Source of the DNA: Candidatus Effluviviaceae Genus V sp. | Lineage (GTDB): Bacteria; Joyebacterota; Joyebacteria; Joyebacterales; Joyebacteraceae | DNA length: 47,728 nucleotides | Reading direction: 5' to 3' | Assembly: GCA_014728125.1 (NCBI GenBank) | Contig: WJMD01000052.1 | Coordinates: 1-47,728 of the forward strand | Shown: positions 8,474 to 15,786 of the stretch, piece after piece | Numbering within the stretch: the first letter of the stretch is position 1 | How the letters are laid out: each line of letters starts with the position of its first letter | Notes under the pieces: model-generated | Databases searched by the model: none | What the model was told of the DNA's origin: nothing | What the model saw: the letters and a program-made list of their open reading frames with translations, nothing else | Translations under genes and position numbers: made by a program

Positions 8474-9379
8474 CTACCGCTTCCTCCGGCGCCTCGCGTC
8501 CTGAGCGATCTGCCACTCGACGACCAGCGGGCTCGCCACGTAGATCGACGAGTACGTACCGATGATGACGCCGACCATCAGCGCGAACGCGAAGTCGCGG
8601 ATGACCTCGCCGCCGAAGATGAAGAGACAGAGGACCACGAGGAGCGTCGTCAGGGACGTCACGAGCGTTCTCGAGAGCGACTCGTTCAGGCTCGTGTTGA
8701 CGATCTCGACGAAGCTCCGACCGTACAGCTTCCTCTTGTCCTCGCGGATGCGGTCGTAGATGACGATCGTGTCGTTCAGTGAGTAGCCGACGATCGTGAG
8801 AAGCGCCGCAACGACCGGCAGTGTGATCTCGAATCCCGTCATCGAGAAGATGCCGAGCGTGATGAGCACGTCGTGGACGAGCGCCGCCACGGCACCCACC
8901 GCGAATCTGAACTCGAAGCGGATCGAGATGTAGATGAGGATGCCGATGAGCGCGTAGATGATCGCCTGCGTCGCCTTCGACTGGAGTTCCTTTCCCACCT
9001 TCGGACCGACGAGTTCCTCGCGCCGCACTTCTGCGTTGTTGTCGGGGTTCTCGGCGTTGAGAGCTTCGACGATCTGCGACGTCAGGTCGACGTCGTCCTC
9101 CTCGCTGACGCGGATGATCGCCTCCCGGTCGTTGCCGAAATGCTGGATCTCGGCCCCGCCCAGCCCGATGCCGGCGAGCGTGTCACGGATCCGCTCGGCC
9201 TCGATCGGCTTCTCGAAGCGGACCTGCAGGAGGATGCCGCCCTGGAAGTCGATGCCGAGCTTCGGGCCGCCCTGAACGAGCAGCGAGACGACGCCCACGC
9301 CGATCAGGATCAGCGAGAAGATGAAGGCGGCCCGCCTGTGCCCGAGGAAGTTGATGTGGGTGTCCTTGACAAACTCCAT
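8474..9379 (-). CDS. secF: Protein translocase subunit SecF
   Basis: A 301-residue inner-membrane protein of the SecDF complex, which uses the proton gradient to pull exported proteins through SecYEG. Visible: TM1 (about 18-36), the family motif G-I-D-F-Q-G-G (42-48), a small periplasmic domain, then five more membrane segments with G-Y-S-L-N-D-T-I-V-I-Y-D-R-I-R-E-D in TM4 and the closing V-E-W-Q. Length is normal. The ATG at 9379 has AAGGAGG five bases upstream; the GTG six codons earlier overlaps this ribosome site and is less likely. It lies 51 bases after secD with a small G+C hairpin between (9401-9421), and is followed by an intrinsic terminator. Confidence 0.97.
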   Translation of the reverse strand: MEFVKDTHINFLGHRRAAFIFSLILIGVGVVSLLVQGGPKLGIDFQGGILLQVRFEKPIEAERIRDTLAGIGLGGAEIQHFGNDREAIIRVSEEDDVDLTSQIVEALNAENPDNNAEVRREELVGPKVGKELQSKATQAIIYALIGILIYISIRFEFRFAVGAVAALVHDVLITLGIFSMTGFEITLPVVAALLTIVGYSLNDTIVIYDRIREDKRKLYGRSFVEIVNTSLNESLSRTLVTSLTTLLVVLCLFIFGGEVIRDFAFALMVGVIIGTYSSIYVASPLVVEWQIAQDARRRRKR

Positions 9380-9430
9380 CGTGCCTCCTTGCGCCACGAC
9401 CCGGGGCTCACGCGTCCCCGGCGGCCGGGA

Positions 9431-11071
9431 CTAGATACTCAGGCGCTTCACGTTCCGGCTGAGCGTCACGAGGTCGAACACGACGCGGGTCGCCACGATC
9501 GCTGTGAACATGCTGGCGAGAATGCCCAGCGAGAGCGTTACCGCGAAACCCTTGACGGGGCCCGTGCCGAACTGAAGGAGCACGGCCGCCGCGATGAGCG
9601 TCGTGACATTGGCGTCGAGAATCGTCGTGAAGGCCCGCTCGTAACCGTCCCTGATGGCGGCGCGGACCGTCTTCTGGTTTCGGATCTCCTCGCGGATGCG
9701 CTCGAAGATGAGGACATTGGCGTCGACCGCCATTCCGATCGTCAGGATGATGCCCGCGAGGCCCGGCAGCGTCAGCGCCGGCTTCGGGCTCACGGGGAGC
9801 GACGACATCAGGGCGACGACCACGAGGATGTTGATCGCGAGCGCCCCGATGGCCACCAGACCGGACGCACGGTAGTAGAGCAGCATGAACAGGACCACGA
9901 GGATGCCGCCGATCAACATCGCGCGAACGCCGAGGGTGATCGAGTCACGTCCCAGCGACGGACCGACCGTCCTCTCCTCGACGACCGTCATCGGCGCCGG
10001 CAGCCGGCCGGCGCGGAGCACGATGGACAGGTCCTTCGCCTGTGCGTCGGTGAACGTCCCGGTGATCGAGGCGGGGGTGCCGGCGGGGATCCTGTCGCGG
10101 ATCACGGGCGCCGACTGCACGACGCCGTCGAGCACCATCGCGAGGTACTCGCCGACGTGCTCTCCGGTGTAGTCGGCGAAGATGCGGCCGCCGCTCCGCG
10201 AAAGGCGGAGCTGGACACCGGGCGAGTTCGGGTAGTCGGGATCGAGCCCTGGCCTGACCTCGGCGGAGACGACGACAGAGCCTGTCATGATCGCCTCGTC
10301 CTCGAGGAGGTAGAACGCGCGGTACTCCTTCCCGTCCTGCATCGTCCGGGTCTCGTTGTCCCAGGCGATCCTGACGCGCGGGACGCCGGGCTGCCCCTCC
10401 TTGTGCGGCAGAATCTCGTCGAGGTCGAGGCGTTCGAGCTGCTCCCTGACCCAGGGGACATCCTCCTCGGCGAAGTAGGGGATGTCGCCCGGCAGGATTG
10501 CCTTCGCCGTCACGGGACGCTCGCGCGCCGCCTGCTCCGCCTCGGAGAGAACCAGCTCGTCCTCCTCGGGCAGCTCGCCGTGCGCCCTCATGGTGTCCAC
10601 GAGCGCACGGTCGATGGCGCGGAAGGCCAGGTCGTACACGTCGGGCGTCGCCACGGGCACGAACTCGAGGAGCGCGGTCTTGCCGATGAGCCGCTTGGCC
10701 CGCTGTTCGTCCCGGAGCCCGGGCAGCTGGACGATGATCCTGTTCTCGCCCTCCCGCTGGATGGACGGCTCGGCCACACCGAACTCGTCGATGCGGTTGT
10801 TGATCACCTCGAGGGCGCGGTCCATCACGTCCCTGGCCTCGTCGGCCGGGAGCCCCTCCTTGTCCACCTCCAGAACGAGGTGCATTCCACCCTTGAGGTC
10901 CAGGCCGAGACGCAGCGACCGCGCCTCGAGTTCCTCGACCGTCTCGGCCGGCATCGCGGCCTTCTGCTCCTCATCGAGCGATAGATAACGGAAGGTGTAC
11001 GAGGCCCGCCACGCCGACAGGACGACGACGATGAGAACGAGCAGTACCTTCCACCGCAGGTTTGACGTCAT
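9431..11071 (-). CDS. secD: Protein translocase subunit SecD
   Basis: A 546-residue partner of SecF. Visible: TM1 at residues 8-28, the motif L-G-L-D-L-K-G-G-M-H-L-V-L-E-V (about 54-68), the N-N-R-I-D-E-F-G-V-A-E-P motif of the P1 base, a long periplasmic P1 region, then five TM segments with G-M-A-V-D-A-N-V-L-I-F-E-R-I-R-E-E (TM4, near residues 440-456), which holds the conserved Asp needed for proton coupling. The ATG at 11071 has GGAGG at a good distance. No yajC homologue is next to it, unlike the common yajC-secD-secF order; the gene is first in its transcript. Confidence 0.97.
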   Translation of the reverse strand: MTSNLRWKVLLVLIVVVLSAWRASYTFRYLSLDEEQKAAMPAETVEELEARSLRLGLDLKGGMHLVLEVDKEGLPADEARDVMDRALEVINNRIDEFGVAEPSIQREGENRIIVQLPGLRDEQRAKRLIGKTALLEFVPVATPDVYDLAFRAIDRALVDTMRAHGELPEEDELVLSEAEQAARERPVTAKAILPGDIPYFAEEDVPWVREQLERLDLDEILPHKEGQPGVPRVRIAWDNETRTMQDGKEYRAFYLLEDEAIMTGSVVVSAEVRPGLDPDYPNSPGVQLRLSRSGGRIFADYTGEHVGEYLAMVLDGVVQSAPVIRDRIPAGTPASITGTFTDAQAKDLSIVLRAGRLPAPMTVVEERTVGPSLGRDSITLGVRAMLIGGILVVLFMLLYYRASGLVAIGALAINILVVVALMSSLPVSPKPALTLPGLAGIILTIGMAVDANVLIFERIREEIRNQKTVRAAIRDGYERAFTTILDANVTTLIAAAVLLQFGTGPVKGFAVTLSLGILASMFTAIVATRVVFDLVTLSRNVKRLSI

Positions 11072-11388
11072 GAACTACCTCCGCGGGACAGCCACGGGTC
11101 CGGGCTCACGTAGGCCGGGAGCGGCTCGAAGTGCGTATCAAACATAACACCCGATGATACTTGTTTCTACCGCCGGCGGTCAACGGGAAAGCCCCTTTTC
11201 GCCGAGCCGGCGGGCGCCTCACTCACGATCGCCCACAGCTTCTCAGGGGCCGCGTCATCGACCGACAGGCCCGCGTCGCGGGCCGTGCGCGGATTTCCGG
11301 CCGCCCCTTTCCCCTTGCCCGGCTCCCCGCCGAGGGCCTACCCTCGGAGGGACATCGTTTTCCAACAGTGGAAAGGAGCCGGAGCGGC
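11072..11388. other. Gene-free divergent region between secD and the methyltransferase
   Basis: 317 bases without a convincing gene. They hold the candidate secD promoter, a perfect inverted repeat GGCCCGCG-T-CGCGGGCC (11268-11284) and a perfect 7-bp hairpin CCGAGGG-CCTA-CCCTCGG (11330-11347) just before the ribosome site AAAGGAG of the methyltransferase. A frame continues upstream of 11389 as far as 11161, but its composition is proline/arginine-rich shadow-like and I do not accept it as coding. Confidence 0.6.
11141..11169 (-). promoter_or_regulatory. Candidate secD promoter
   Basis: Minus strand: -35 TAGAAA (11164-11169), 17-base spacer, -10 TATGTT (11141-11146) preceded by TGT (extended -10). 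It is in the only A+T-rich patch near this gene, about 70 bases upstream of the secD ATG. The -35 is weak (4 of 6 consensus bases). Confidence 0.42.
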
Positions 11389-12054
11389 GTGTCACACGAG
11401 TGGTCGAACTACTGGCAGGACGCACGAAACCTCAGGTGGTCGATCGTCGACCAGATCGTCTTGGACCGCGTGGCCACCGTCCTCGGATGGGGACCTGACC
11501 GGACGCTGCTCGAGCTCGGCGCGGGGCGCGGCCTCCACAGCCACCGTCTGTTCGAGCTGATGCGGTGCGAGAGACCCGACCTCTACGAAGTGAACCCGGA
11601 GATGCTCCGCTACATGGAGCGAATGGGGTTCAACGCCATCGGTGACGACGCCGACCTCAAGCACGAGTACGACATCGTCTGGTCGTACGGCGTCCCCGAG
11701 CACTTCGAGGAACCGATGCGGCAGGAGATCATCGACCGCCACTTCGAGCTCTCGCGGGACTGGGTCCTTCTGGTCATCCCGAGGAAGACGTGGCTGAGAC
11801 GGAGCGTGGCGCGGACCGACCGCATTCCTGCGCGCGACTTCACCGACGAGGAGCTGCGCGACAGGCTTAAGCGGGGCGCGGAGCGCCACTGGAAGAAAGG
11901 GGCCTCAGTCGTCGTGGTCGAGCACTTCTGCCCGCTCTTCGGCATCCGCCACATCGACGACAGCCTGTTCCCGGTGGTGGAGGCCCTGACGGGATGGGCC
12001 CTCCCGGGCGGCCTTCTCATCGGCTGGGGCAGACGAGAGGCCGGCGGCGACTAG
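11389..12054 (+). CDS. Class I SAM-dependent methyltransferase-like protein
   Basis: A 221-residue protein. Motif I reads L-L-E-L-G-A-G-R-G-L-H-S (about residues 37-48), the glycine-rich SAM-binding loop of class I methyltransferases. D-I-V-W-S-Y-G-V-P-E-H-F fits motif IV/post-IV, and L-V-I-P-R-K-T-W-L-R matches the later strand. The opening S-H-E-W-S-N-Y-W-Q-D-A-R-N-L-R-W is not one I can link to a named subfamily. Start: the GTG at 11389 has AAAGGAG about 11 bases upstream; no earlier start gives plausible protein. It stands alone on the plus strand between minus-strand operons, converging with pdxJ. The substrate is unknown; a small molecule or lipid is as likely as protein. Confidence 0.72.
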   Translation: MSHEWSNYWQDARNLRWSIVDQIVLDRVATVLGWGPDRTLLELGAGRGLHSHRLFELMRCERPDLYEVNPEMLRYMERMGFNAIGDDADLKHEYDIVWSYGVPEHFEEPMRQEIIDRHFELSRDWVLLVIPRKTWLRRSVARTDRIPARDFTDEELRDRLKRGAERHWKKGASVVVVEHFCPLFGIRHIDDSLFPVVEALTGWALPGGLLIGWGRREAGGD

Positions 12055-12108
12055 ACCCGCGCTCCGGTCCGCCACAGCGGGGCACTCGCCGCCGCTCCAC
12101 GGCCGGCC

Positions 12109-12825
12109 CTACGCGACATCGAGCAGCGCCAGCATCTCCCGGACCGCGAGGTCGATGCCGACCATGACGGCCCGTGCGATGATGCTGTGCCCGATGCTGA
12201 CCTCACTGATCTCCGGGATCGCCGCCACGGGGGCCGCGTTGAGATACGTCAGCCCGTGCCCGCCGTGCACATCGAGTCCCATCTCCCGGGCGGCACCGAC
12301 CGCGACACGGATCCTCTCGAGTTCCCTCTCGGCCGCGCCGGGATCCCCGGCGTCGGCGTAGAGACCCGTGTGGATCTCAACGATGTCGGCGCCGACCGCC
12401 TTCGCGCGTTCGACCTGCACGACGTCCGGATCGACGAACAGGCTGACGGCGACACCGGCCTCCCTGAGTGACGACGCGGCCCGCCGCACGTCCTTCTCTT
12501 CGGCCATGACGTCGAGACCGCCCTGCGTCGTCAGCTCCCCCTCGCCCTCGGGAACGAGGGTCACCATGTCCGGCAGCACGCCGAGTGCGACACCGAGCAG
12601 CTCCTCGGTCGCCTTCATCTCCAGGTTGAAAACGCCCGCGACCGTCTGCTTCAGGACCTCGACGTCCCTGTCCTGGATATGGCGGCGGTCTCCCCGCAGA
12701 TGGACCGTGATCCCGGAAGCTCCGGCCAGCTCCGCCTGCGATGCCGCCCACACGGGGTCCGGCTCGTCGGCGCCCCGGGCCTGCCGGATGGTCGCCACGT
12801 GATCGACATTGACGGACAGCCGCAT
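12109..12825 (-). CDS. pdxJ: Pyridoxine 5'-phosphate synthase PdxJ
   Basis: A 238-residue TIM-barrel enzyme that condenses 3-amino-2-oxopropyl phosphate with 1-deoxyxylulose 5-phosphate to give pyridoxine 5'-phosphate, the last ring-closing step of DXP-dependent vitamin B6 synthesis. Seen: the N-terminal L-S-V-N-V-D-H-V-A-T-I-R-Q-A-R-G signature, I-T-V-H-L-R-G-D-R-R-H-I-Q-D-R-D, F-N-L-E-M-K-A-T, the catalytic-region E-I-H-T-G-L-Y-A-D, and H-G-G-H-G-L-T-Y-L-N. Length is normal. The ATG at 12825 has GGAGG six bases upstream. It follows the polysaccharide deacetylase gene by ten bases. The preceding pathway enzyme PdxA is encoded at 24050-25099. Confidence 0.97.
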   Translation of the reverse strand: MRLSVNVDHVATIRQARGADEPDPVWAASQAELAGASGITVHLRGDRRHIQDRDVEVLKQTVAGVFNLEMKATEELLGVALGVLPDMVTLVPEGEGELTTQGGLDVMAEEKDVRRAASSLREAGVAVSLFVDPDVVQVERAKAVGADIVEIHTGLYADAGDPGAAERELERIRVAVGAAREMGLDVHGGHGLTYLNAAPVAAIPEISEVSIGHSIIARAVMVGIDLAVREMLALLDVA

Positions 12826-12835
12826 ATCGTCCCTC

Positions 12836-14020
12836 CTATTCAACCAGTTCGGACACGAAGACCAGCTCGACGCCGCGCTCCTCCAGATCCGGAAGAAGAG
12901 CCGCCAGTTCGAGGAGCGTCTCGGGCGTCGGGTGTCCGATACCGATCGCCGCGCCGCGCTCGCGCGCGATCGTCTCCAGATCGGAGATCCTCGTCGCCAC
13001 GTCGACCTGGCCGTACTCGTCCAGCAGAGTGTCGATGAACATCAGGTTCCGGGCCGTCGGGATCGCGGCCCGCTCGGCCTCGAGGAAGCCGACGGATTCC
13101 GGCGTGGTCATGCTGTCAACGTAGAAGAGGTTCTCGCGCTCGAGCGCCCACATGACGGCGCGCATCCGCAGCCGGTCCTTTGTCAGCGCGGAGCCCATGT
13201 GGTTGTTCGCGCCGATCGCGTGAGGGACCTCATCGGCCGCCTCGGCGACGAGCCGACGGATCTCGTGGACCGTGTGCGACATCAGAAGCGCACCCTCTCC
13301 GGGGTCGGAATCGGGGTAGCTCTCTGGTTCCATTGGGATGTGGACCAGAACCTCCTTGCCGGCCTCGTAAGCTGCCGTCGCGATCTCGCCAGCGTAGGGC
13401 GTGTGAGGCAGCACGGAGATCGTGATCGGAGCGTCGAGCCGAAGGAAGCTCTCGACGGTTTCGTCGTGATTGTGACCGAAGTCGTCGATGATGAGCGCTA
13501 CCACCGGACCCTCGTGACGCGCCTCGGGCCACTCGCCCTCGGTCTCGCGCAGCGTGATCCGGTGCGTCTCCCGGTTCCCGAACCCCAGGCGCAGCTCGAG
13601 CCGGGACTGTCCCAGATAGTCGGGCTCGCCTTCGCTTCCCCTGACGACCTCCCCGCCGGCGTCTCGCACCGTCTCGGTGAGAACGATGTTCGCACGGTAC
13701 AGGGGGTATCCTGCCGGCAGAGCGCCCTCGAGCGTGTGATGGACCCACTCATCGCCCTCCTCGATGCGCCTCTCCTCGTCGCGCGAAACCCCGCGCGCGC
13801 CCATTCGGACGAGCGCCTCCGCCAGCGCGCCATCCAGCTCTTCGGCCCGTTCACTGAGCGGTCGGCCGCCCAGGGAGACGTCGAGCCCGCCGTCCAGCCG
13901 GCCGCTCGACACCAGCTCGATGACGACGAGAGCGACGACGAGAACGACCGCCGCGGCGACGATCCAAAGGCGCAGCGAACGCTGGGCGCTGCTGCCGCGT
14001 CGTGGTCTTCCTTTCGGCAT
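12836..14020 (-). CDS. Divergent polysaccharide deacetylase family protein (YibQ/DUF610 type)
   Basis: A 394-residue protein with one N-terminal membrane anchor (about 18-37), a variable spacer and a C-terminal catalytic-like domain. Motifs of the divergent polysaccharide deacetylase family are readable: V-A-L-I-I-D-D-F-G-H-N (near 175), V-L-V-H-I-P-M-E-P (near 225), G-A-N-N-H-M-G-S, D-S-M-T-T-P, L-M-F-I-D-T, and A-A-I-G-I-G-H-P-T-P. These place metal-binding Asp and His residues as in NodB-like enzymes, so removal of acetyl or similar groups from an envelope glycan on the periplasmic side is plausible; the true substrate is unknown. ATG at 14020 with GGGGAGG seven bases before. It has a strong promoter at 14068-14096 and is followed by pdxJ. 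Confidence 0.88.
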   Translation of the reverse strand: MPKGRPRRGSSAQRSLRLWIVAAAVVLVVALVVIELVSSGRLDGGLDVSLGGRPLSERAEELDGALAEALVRMGARGVSRDEERRIEEGDEWVHHTLEGALPAGYPLYRANIVLTETVRDAGGEVVRGSEGEPDYLGQSRLELRLGFGNRETHRITLRETEGEWPEARHEGPVVALIIDDFGHNHDETVESFLRLDAPITISVLPHTPYAGEIATAAYEAGKEVLVHIPMEPESYPDSDPGEGALLMSHTVHEIRRLVAEAADEVPHAIGANNHMGSALTKDRLRMRAVMWALERENLFYVDSMTTPESVGFLEAERAAIPTARNLMFIDTLLDEYGQVDVATRISDLETIARERGAAIGIGHPTPETLLELAALLPDLEERGVELVFVSELVE

Positions 14021-14067
14021 GCTGCGGCCTCCCCGAACCTGGCGCGCGTAGCTGGTCGACAGGGTGG

Positions 14068-14096
14068 ATTCTAGAGGCGCTGCGCGGGCGGGTCAA
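14068..14096 (-). promoter_or_regulatory. Sigma70-type promoter for deacetylase-pdxJ
   Basis: Minus strand: -35 TTGACC (14091-14096), 17-base spacer, -10 TAGAAT (14068-14073), about 48 bases upstream of the deacetylase ATG. One of the best consensus matches in the window. Confidence 0.8.
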
Positions 14097-14202
14097 CCAC
14101 GTGCGTGCGGAAGCCGTTGACGCTCCGCCGCATCAGCGGACGGGCAAGGACTCCGGGCGGCGTGACACGAAGCGCTCGCGCGGCGGCCCAGCGGTCGGAC
14201 GA

Positions 14203-14238
14203 CAAGAAAATCGGGCGGCGCTCAGGAAGCGCCGCCCG
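14203..14238 (-). terminator. Intrinsic terminator after the 14267-14962 lipoprotein gene
   Basis: On the minus strand an 11-bp perfect stem CGGGCGGCGCT / AGCGCCGCCCG (14228-14238 with 14212-14222), 5-base loop, followed directly by ATTTTCTTG. It begins 28 bases after the stop codon at 14267. Confidence 0.92.
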
Positions 14239-14266
14239 GGATAGGCTCTCTGAAACGTGCTCGTTC

Positions 14267-14962
14267 CTACGGCAGGTAGTTCGCCTTGACCCGTCCGAAG
14301 GTCGTCTCCTCGACATCGGGGGTCACCGGCTGCGTGGAGTGTCGCCCGCCCGGCGCCGTCGCCAGGTCCTCCCAGCGGATGATCTCGTAGAGCGTCTCGC
14401 CGTCGGGGCCCGTCTCCAGAGGGTCGATCCTGAAGACGAACTCGACGTCCGCGTCGGCTCTCCGCTGGAGGTTGTTCGGGAACCACACCATGAGGTCGGT
14501 GTCCATGAGGTACGTCCAGCGATCGTCCATCGGATCGTCGGGATCCGCGCCCTGGTTGTACTCGTAGGTAATGGTCGTCAGGGTCAGCGTGATCTGCTCG
14601 ACCTCATCGTTCGGGTCCGGGACCGGGTCGATGCCGAACATCTTCCGGTGAACCGACTGCTCGGTCGCCTTGCCCCAGTACTCCGGGAGCGTGGCGTCGT
14701 CATCGAGATCGACCTCTGCGAGATGGAACTCGAACTCCTCGGCCAGACAGTCGAGGTACTCCTCGATGTTCATGTACTCGTACGCGGTGTTGAGATTGTA
14801 GATGACGTTCTCGGGAGACGTTCTCGTCTTGTACTGGACCTCGACGTCATCGTCGTCGCCGCCGCCCGGCGGGGCGAACGGGTTCTGACAGCCGGCGAAG
14901 GCCAGCACGAACACCGACATTGCGACCGCAAGCGCGGCCCGAGAGATGCGGGTCGTCCTCAT
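14267..14962 (-). CDS. Lipoprotein, NTF2/SnoaL-sized domain (paralogue of 15169-15774)
   Basis: A 231-residue protein starting at the ATG at 14962 (AGGGGGTG about eight bases upstream). The N-terminus is basic, then A-L-A-V-A-M-S-V-F-V-L and a lipobox Phe-Ala-Gly-Cys near residue 25. After an Asp-rich linker comes S-P-E-N-V-I-Y-N-L-N-T-A-Y-E-Y-M-N-I-E-E-Y, then D-C-L-A-E-E-F-E-F-H. This pattern repeats in the gene at 15169-15774, as does the later L-T-L-T and W-x-D ending. Helix-strand order and size suggest an NTF2/SnoaL-like cone fold, by inference. It has its own promoter (15007-15035) and terminator, so it is a single-gene unit beside its paralogue and the outer-membrane barrel gene. Function unknown. 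Confidence 0.8.
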   Translation of the reverse strand: MRTTRISRAALAVAMSVFVLAFAGCQNPFAPPGGGDDDDVEVQYKTRTSPENVIYNLNTAYEYMNIEEYLDCLAEEFEFHLAEVDLDDDATLPEYWGKATEQSVHRKMFGIDPVPDPNDEVEQITLTLTTITYEYNQGADPDDPMDDRWTYLMDTDLMVWFPNNLQRRADADVEFVFRIDPLETGPDGETLYEIIRWEDLATAPGGRHSTQPVTPDVEETTFGRVKANYLP

Positions 14963-15006
14963 TTTCGCGTCACCCCCTGGTGTTCCCCTCACTCACACCG
15001 CTTCAC

Positions 15007-15035
15007 AGTATAGCAAGAGTTGTGCGCTCAGTCAA
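15007..15035 (-). promoter_or_regulatory. Sigma70-type promoter for the 14267-14962 lipoprotein
   Basis: Minus strand: -35 TTGACT (15030-15035), 17-base spacer, -10 TATACT (15007-15012), about 45 bases before the ATG. Confidence 0.82.
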
Positions 15036-15168
15036 CTGACGCCGCCGAGGCGGGGTTCATTCAACATCCCGTCCGGAGACCGCGTCGCCTCCATGAAACG
15101 GGGCGCCGCGTCGGGTGAATCCGTACGCCATGGTGCAATGACTGTGCCGATGTGGTCGAGCGGGTGAG

Positions 15169-15774
15169 TCAGCCGCGGTTGTCGCCCCTGAGGACGCCCC
15201 ACGTGTCGTACTCGGGGTACTCGGTGCGCCGGTCGACCCACTTGTAGATGGCCCACGTCCCCGTGTCGCGGTATCTCATGTGGAGGGTCACCTGCCCCTT
15301 GTAGACGACCTCCTCGGTCAGATCGCCCGTCTTCCACACGATGACCAGCTCGTAGTCGTCCTTGCGGTAGATGTCATCGCCCTCCGGCGGGAAATCGTCC
15401 TCGACCTCGGTCAGGGTCAGCGAGATCGACTCCGCCCGGGGGAAGATGTTCTGGACGTACGTCTCCTCGTCGGACAGCGTCCAGTTCGCGTAGCGCTCCT
15501 CGGCCTCCTGCCCCGCATCGAGCGAGTCGGAGGGGTCGACGTGGAACCGGAAGTCCTCCGTGAAGCAGTCCTTGTAGTTCCCGATGCTCTCGCCCTCAAG
15601 CGCGTTCTTGAGGTTCCGGAGCACGGCCGAGGTGTAGGCCGGCGTCTCCCACTCCGTCTCATCCTCGCTCGGGGGGCCATCGGGATCTCTCGGCGAGAGC
15701 AGACACCCGCCTTCGAGCATCGCTCCCACGGCAAAGGCCAGCAGTATCAGGAGCACGCGGCGTCCCGTCGTCAC
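15169..15774 (-). CDS. Lipoprotein, NTF2/SnoaL-sized domain (paralogue of 14267-14962)
   Basis: A 201-residue protein from a GTG at 15774, with GGAGGGG five bases upstream and only 12 bases after the stop of the outer-membrane barrel gene, so the two are cotranscribed. A hydrophobic leader ends in Glu-Gly-Gly-Cys (about residue 24), a fair lipobox. The segment V-L-R-N-L-K-N-A-L-E-G-E-S-I-G-N-Y, then K-D-C-F-T-E-D-F-R-F-H, lines up with the neighbouring lipoprotein, and both contain I-x-L-T-L-T and a C-terminal W-A-I-Y-K-W-V-D (here) or Y-E-I-I-R-W-E-D (there). Likely the same fold, with about one third identity judged by eye. It may act with the barrel protein; no known family recognised. Confidence 0.8.
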   Translation of the reverse strand: MTTGRRVLLILLAFAVGAMLEGGCLLSPRDPDGPPSEDETEWETPAYTSAVLRNLKNALEGESIGNYKDCFTEDFRFHVDPSDSLDAGQEAEERYANWTLSDEETYVQNIFPRAESISLTLTEVEDDFPPEGDDIYRKDDYELVIVWKTGDLTEEVVYKGQVTLHMRYRDTGTWAIYKWVDRRTEYPEYDTWGVLRGDNRG

Positions 15775-15786
15775 AGTATCCCCTCC

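Noticed and set aside
8873-10984. Plus-strand frame of 703 codons over secD-secF
   Set aside because: Antisense to two certain genes; low-complexity Arg/Asp/His protein. A GC-rich shadow.
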